A stretch of DNA of 8,066 nucleotides, from the NCBI GenBank assembly GCA_900545875.1, contig URAQ01000067.1:1-8066 (forward strand), read 5' to 3'. Below the pieces are notes generated by a model. That model did no database searches, was not told where the DNA came from, and saw only the letters and a program-made list of their open reading frames with translations. Positions 5,923 through 8,066 of this stretch are shown here, in pieces. How positions within the stretch are numbered: the first letter of the stretch is position 1; the number at the start of each line of letters is the position of its first letter. Source of the stretch: an uncultured Collinsella sp. (lineage in GTDB: Bacteria > Actinomycetota > Coriobacteriia > Coriobacteriales > Coriobacteriaceae). Position numbers and translations under genes: made by a program.

Positions 5923-7129
5923 AGTTGCCGTAACCTCCCCTCTCCTGGTCGCGGATCACGCGGCCGCCCTCGAGGGCGATGACGCGGCGCTGCATGGAGT
6001 CGACCATCGCGCGGTCATGCGTGGCCACGATCACGGTCGTGCCGGTGCGGTTGATGCGCTCGAGCAGCTTCATGATGCCCAGCGAGATCGCCGGGTCGAG
6101 GTTACCCGTGGGCTCGTCGCAGATCAGCAGCGGCGGACGGTTGACCATAGCGCGGGCGACGGCAACGCGCTGCTGCTCGCCACCGGAAAGCTGGTCGGGC
6201 AGCGAGTCCATCTGATCGGCTAGACCGACCAGACGCAGTACCTCGGGCACCTGGCTGCGAATGACGCCCTTGGGCTTGCCGATGCACTGCAGAGCAAACG
6301 CCACGTTTTCGTAGGCGGTTTTTTGCGGCAGGAGCTTAAAGTCCTGGAACACGGCGCCAATCTGGCGGCGCAGGAACGGAACCTTGCGGTTCTTGATCTT
6401 CATGAGGTCCTGACCGGCAACCAGGATGCGACCGCTCGTCGGCTTGACGTCGCGGTTGAGCGTCGACAGCAGCGTGGTCTTACCCGAGCCGGAGTGACCG
6501 ACCAGGAAGACGAACTCGCCCGGATAGATCTCGATGTTGATGTCGTCGAGTGCAGGCTTGTTGGGCTGTGCCGGATAGATCTTGGTGACATGCTCCATAA
6601 GGATGACGGGCTCGACACCGGCCTGCTTGGCCATCTTCTTGCGGCTGGCCTGCGGATCGATGGGCGCAAACACCGACGTAAAATCGGGGTTGTTGAGCGC
6701 GTTATCGAGGCTTGCGACCTCGGCTGCCTGATCGCTCTCGACCACCGGGGCAGCAGGCTGCGTGGGATCGGGAATAGCGGCAAAGAGGCCAGACTGCGCA
6801 GGCTGAGGAGCCGGTGTCGCAGGAGCCATGGGGTCGGGAATGCCGGCCATGGTAGGTTGCGGCGCGGCGGCGCCAGCCTGAGGCTGCTCCACGCGAGCGG
6901 TCACAGCCTGAACGGGCTCAAAACCCGCCGTGCCGGAAAGCGCAACATCGCTGATGGGATTGTAGGCAAAGGGATCGGATGCCGGCTGTGCCTGATCTGC
7001 CGGCTGAGCGGGGGCCTGAGCAACAGGCTTGCCCTCTGAATCCGGAGTGGCGAAACGACTGCCCTGGACGCCTGTCTGCGTCTTGGGGGCATCATCGCCC
7101 GCACCGGAGGTACGGAAGTGGTTACCCAC
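5909..7129 (-). CDS. ftsE: FtsE, cell-division ATP-binding protein with long N-terminal extension
   Basis: FtsE is the cytoplasmic ATPase that drives FtsX to switch on septal cell-wall hydrolases. It has 406 residues, whereas ordinary FtsE has about 220-230. The ATPase domain occupies about 174-395 with all motifs: Walker A GHSGSGKTT (211-219), Q-loop Gln262, signature LSGGEQQR (314-321), Walker B LLICDEP (334-340) and H-loop His371. FQDFKLLP (261-268) is typical of FtsE. Residues 1-173 are a low-complexity extension rich in Pro, Ala and Gln, with a repeated IPDP motif (97-100, 119-122) and a basic end, RKKMAK (163-168). The GTG at 7129 has AAGGAG 5 nt upstream, while no internal ATG near the ATPase domain has an SD, so the extension is probably made. 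The tail ends in GGYGNYGTN. It overlaps ftsX by 14 bp. The usual upstream neighbour prfB is absent. Confidence 0.95.
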   Translation of the reverse strand: MGNHFRTSGAGDDAPKTQTGVQGSRFATPDSEGKPVAQAPAQPADQAQPASDPFAYNPISDVALSGTAGFEPVQAVTARVEQPQAGAAAPQPTMAGIPDPMAPATPAPQPAQSGLFAAIPDPTQPAAPVVESDQAAEVASLDNALNNPDFTSVFAPIDPQASRKKMAKQAGVEPVILMEHVTKIYPAQPNKPALDDINIEIYPGEFVFLVGHSGSGKTTLLSTLNRDVKPTSGRILVAGQDLMKIKNRKVPFLRRQIGAVFQDFKLLPQKTAYENVAFALQCIGKPKGVIRSQVPEVLRLVGLADQMDSLPDQLSGGEQQRVAVARAMVNRPPLLICDEPTGNLDPAISLGIMKLLERINRTGTTVIVATHDRAMVDSMQRRVIALEGGRVIRDQERGGYGNYGTN

Positions 7130-7174
7130 TGGTGCTCCTTATCGTCGTGCGTTTAAACTACATGAGCGCTTTGT

Positions 7175-7183
7175 ATTTTAGCA
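7175..7183 (-). promoter_or_regulatory. Extended -10 promoter of ftsE-ftsX
   Basis: On the minus strand TGCTAAAAT combines the TGn extension with a -10 box matching TATAAT at five of six bases. It lies 45 bp upstream of the ftsE GTG. No good -35 is visible, which an extended -10 does not require. The promoter lies between the large palindrome and ftsE, so the operon has its own start. Confidence 0.5.
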
Positions 7184-7233
7184 GTATTAGCTTTGCTGCA
7201 CATAAGAAGCATGGCGTGCTTAGGGATCCCGTC

Positions 7234-7356
7234 GGCCGGGCACAGGGTTACTCTCCAAATCGTCCTCGGACATGTCGGAGCCCCCGCTGCGCGCTTCGCG
7301 CGGCGGGGGCTCCTCCGTCCTGCGGAAAGATTTGGAAAGTAACCCTGTGTCCGGCC
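7234..7356. repeat. 123-bp imperfect palindrome with a GC-rich core hairpin
   Basis: Two 27-bp outer arms (7234-7260 and 7330-7356) are inverted copies with 25 of 27 positions matching; both contain ACAGGGTTACT or its complement. They share one centre of symmetry (7295) with a core hairpin (7277-7313) whose stem runs GGAGCCCCCGC with a single G.T pair before the loop GCGCGCTTCGCGC. Between core and arms (7261-7276, 7314-7329) pairing is poor. Frames on both strands read similar nonsense because of the symmetry. There is no U-tract, so it is not an ordinary terminator. The shape suggests a dispersed palindromic repeat (REP- or MITE-like) or a structured RNA. From 7357 to 7498 I see no gene or other clear signal. 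Confidence 0.8.
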
Positions 7357-7498
7357 TGCGACCACTAGGGGGCCGGCGCACCAGCTTGAGATGCCGTGCA
7401 CACAAAGTTGGGAGGGTCTGAATTGCACTTTGCTGGTCTGGGCCCGTTTCCCGGAGAAAGCCCTTACTTGGTGCGAGCCTAATTTGTTTGTTGCCGAC

Positions 7499-7535
7499 AA
7501 AAAACAGGGGCGTCCTCTTTGAGGACGCCCCTGTT
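7499..7535 (-). terminator. Rho-independent terminator of the transketolase gene
   Basis: A perfect 15-bp stem, AACAGGGGCGTCCTC (7503-7517) with its complement (7521-7535), closes a 3-nt loop. In minus-strand RNA it is followed by a run of T (7504-7499). It begins 46 bp past the transketolase stop. Confidence 0.92.
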
Positions 7536-7581
7536 ATGGATTGCATACGGTTGCTGAAGCGATACTTTGCCTCGTCTTGCC

Positions 7582-8066
7582 CTAGGCCAAGAACTCCTTG
7601 GTGGTCGCCACGATGTTGGCGGCGTCCAGGCCGTACTTGTGCAGGAGCTCGGCGCCCGGGCCGGACTCGCCAAAGGTGTCGTTGACGCCGATCTTCTTGA
7701 GCGGCGTCGGGCACTGCTCGCACAGGACGTCGGCAACGGCGCTGCCCAGGCCACCGATCACAGAGTGCTCCTCGACGGTCACGACGTGGCCGGTCTTGGT
7801 GGCGCTCTTGACGATCAGGTCGGCATCGATGGGCTTGATGGTGTGCATGTTGATGACCTCGGCGTCGATGCCCTCGGCAGCGAGCTGCTCGGCGGCCTCG
7901 AGAGCCTCGCCGACCATCAGGCCGCAGGCGATGATGGTCACATCGGCGCCCTCGCGCATGACAATGCCCTTACCCAACTCGAACTTGTAGGTCTCGGGGT
8001 CGTTAATAACCGGCGAGGCCAAACGGGCGAAACGCATGTACACCGGACCGTCGCACTCGTAGGCGG
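7582..8066 (-). CDS. Transketolase C-terminal subunit (split type; start beyond window edge)
   Basis: Transketolase moves two-carbon units between sugar phosphates in the non-oxidative pentose phosphate pathway, using thiamine diphosphate. In split forms an N-terminal subunit binds the diphosphate and a C-terminal subunit carries the pyrimidine-binding and transketolase C domains. The 160 residues seen are the end of the pyrimidine domain (GPVYMRFARLASPV) and the whole C domain. The C domain shows GKGIVMREGADVTIIACGLMV, EVINMHTIKPID, TVEEHSVIGGLGSAVADVL and GVNDTFGESGPGAELLHKYGL (given in order, separated by other residues). These match the roughly 310-residue split subunit closely and fit Dxs or pyruvate dehydrogenase E1-beta less well. 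Whether the gene is really split is inferred from the style of the C domain, because its N-terminus lies outside. It ends in TAG and is followed by a strong terminator. Confidence 0.88.
   Translation of the reverse strand, partial: AYECDGPVYMRFARLASPVINDPETYKFELGKGIVMREGADVTIIACGLMVGEALEAAEQLAAEGIDAEVINMHTIKPIDADLIVKSATKTGHVVTVEEHSVIGGLGSAVADVLCEQCPTPLKKIGVNDTFGESGPGAELLHKYGLDAANIVATTKEFLA

Noticed and set aside
7221..7370. TAGGG occurs on both sides of the palindrome (7221-7225 and 7366-7370) and might be a target-site duplication.
   Set aside because: Five bases in GC-rich DNA are easily met by chance, and the sequence between each copy and the palindrome ends is not symmetrical.
7363..7498. 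Checked for a tRNA, small RNA or small gene between the palindrome and the transketolase terminator.
   Set aside because: No cloverleaf, no good ribosome binding site with a frame, and only weak 6-bp repeats (CAAAGT/ACTTTG).
7153..7500. Minus-strand open frame of about 115 codons across the large palindrome, and a plus-strand partner frame at 6979-7368 with a similar peptide.
   Set aside because: The resemblance between the two peptides is explained by the palindrome. There is no recognisable domain, the plus frame runs through ftsE, and neither has a convincing ribosome binding site.

Overview
All seven genes in this window lie on the minus strand, and each of the seven can be given a family. 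The DNA is GC-rich and uses GTG and TTG starts as well as ATG. A long-tailed FtsE followed by FtsX, a split-type transketolase subunit, a compact RNase R and an RpiR-type regulator beside MurQ together suggest a gut actinobacterium of the Coriobacteriia, most like Collinsella. That placement is an inference from gene style, not from a marker gene.

Read in the direction of transcription (right to left): the window opens inside the C-terminal half of a transketolase subunit (8064-7582), closed by a textbook terminator (7535-7499). A non-coding stretch of about 450 bp follows. It holds a large imperfect palindrome (7234-7356) and, at its left edge, an extended -10 promoter for the cell-division operon ftsE-ftsX. 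FtsE starts at a GTG and carries an unusual Pro/Ala/Gln-rich N-terminal extension of about 173 residues. ftsX overlaps its 3' end by 14 bp and is followed by a strong terminator (4977-4944). rnr (RNase R) comes next and has its own weak terminator (2701-2678).

The stretch 2640-1263 looks accessory: a small serine recombinase of the resolvase/invertase type and a VanZ-like membrane protein. Directly upstream of the recombinase start are two inverted repeats of the same architecture (10-bp spacer, central AA) that share an ACCT-core half-site and overlap the likely recombinase promoter. This looks like a res/hix-type recombination and autoregulation site and is the most interesting non-coding signal here. 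A hairpin (1158-1181) separates the VanZ-like gene from the next unit.

The left end is a peptidoglycan-recycling unit: an RpiR/MurR-type repressor with an HTH and a sugar-phosphate SIS domain, followed 10 bp later by the start of murQ (N-acetylmuramic acid 6-phosphate etherase), which runs off the left edge. The regulator probably senses the substrate of the enzyme it is co-transcribed with.

No tRNA, rRNA, CRISPR array or insertion sequence was recognised. Open frames on the plus strand look like shadows of the minus-strand genes.
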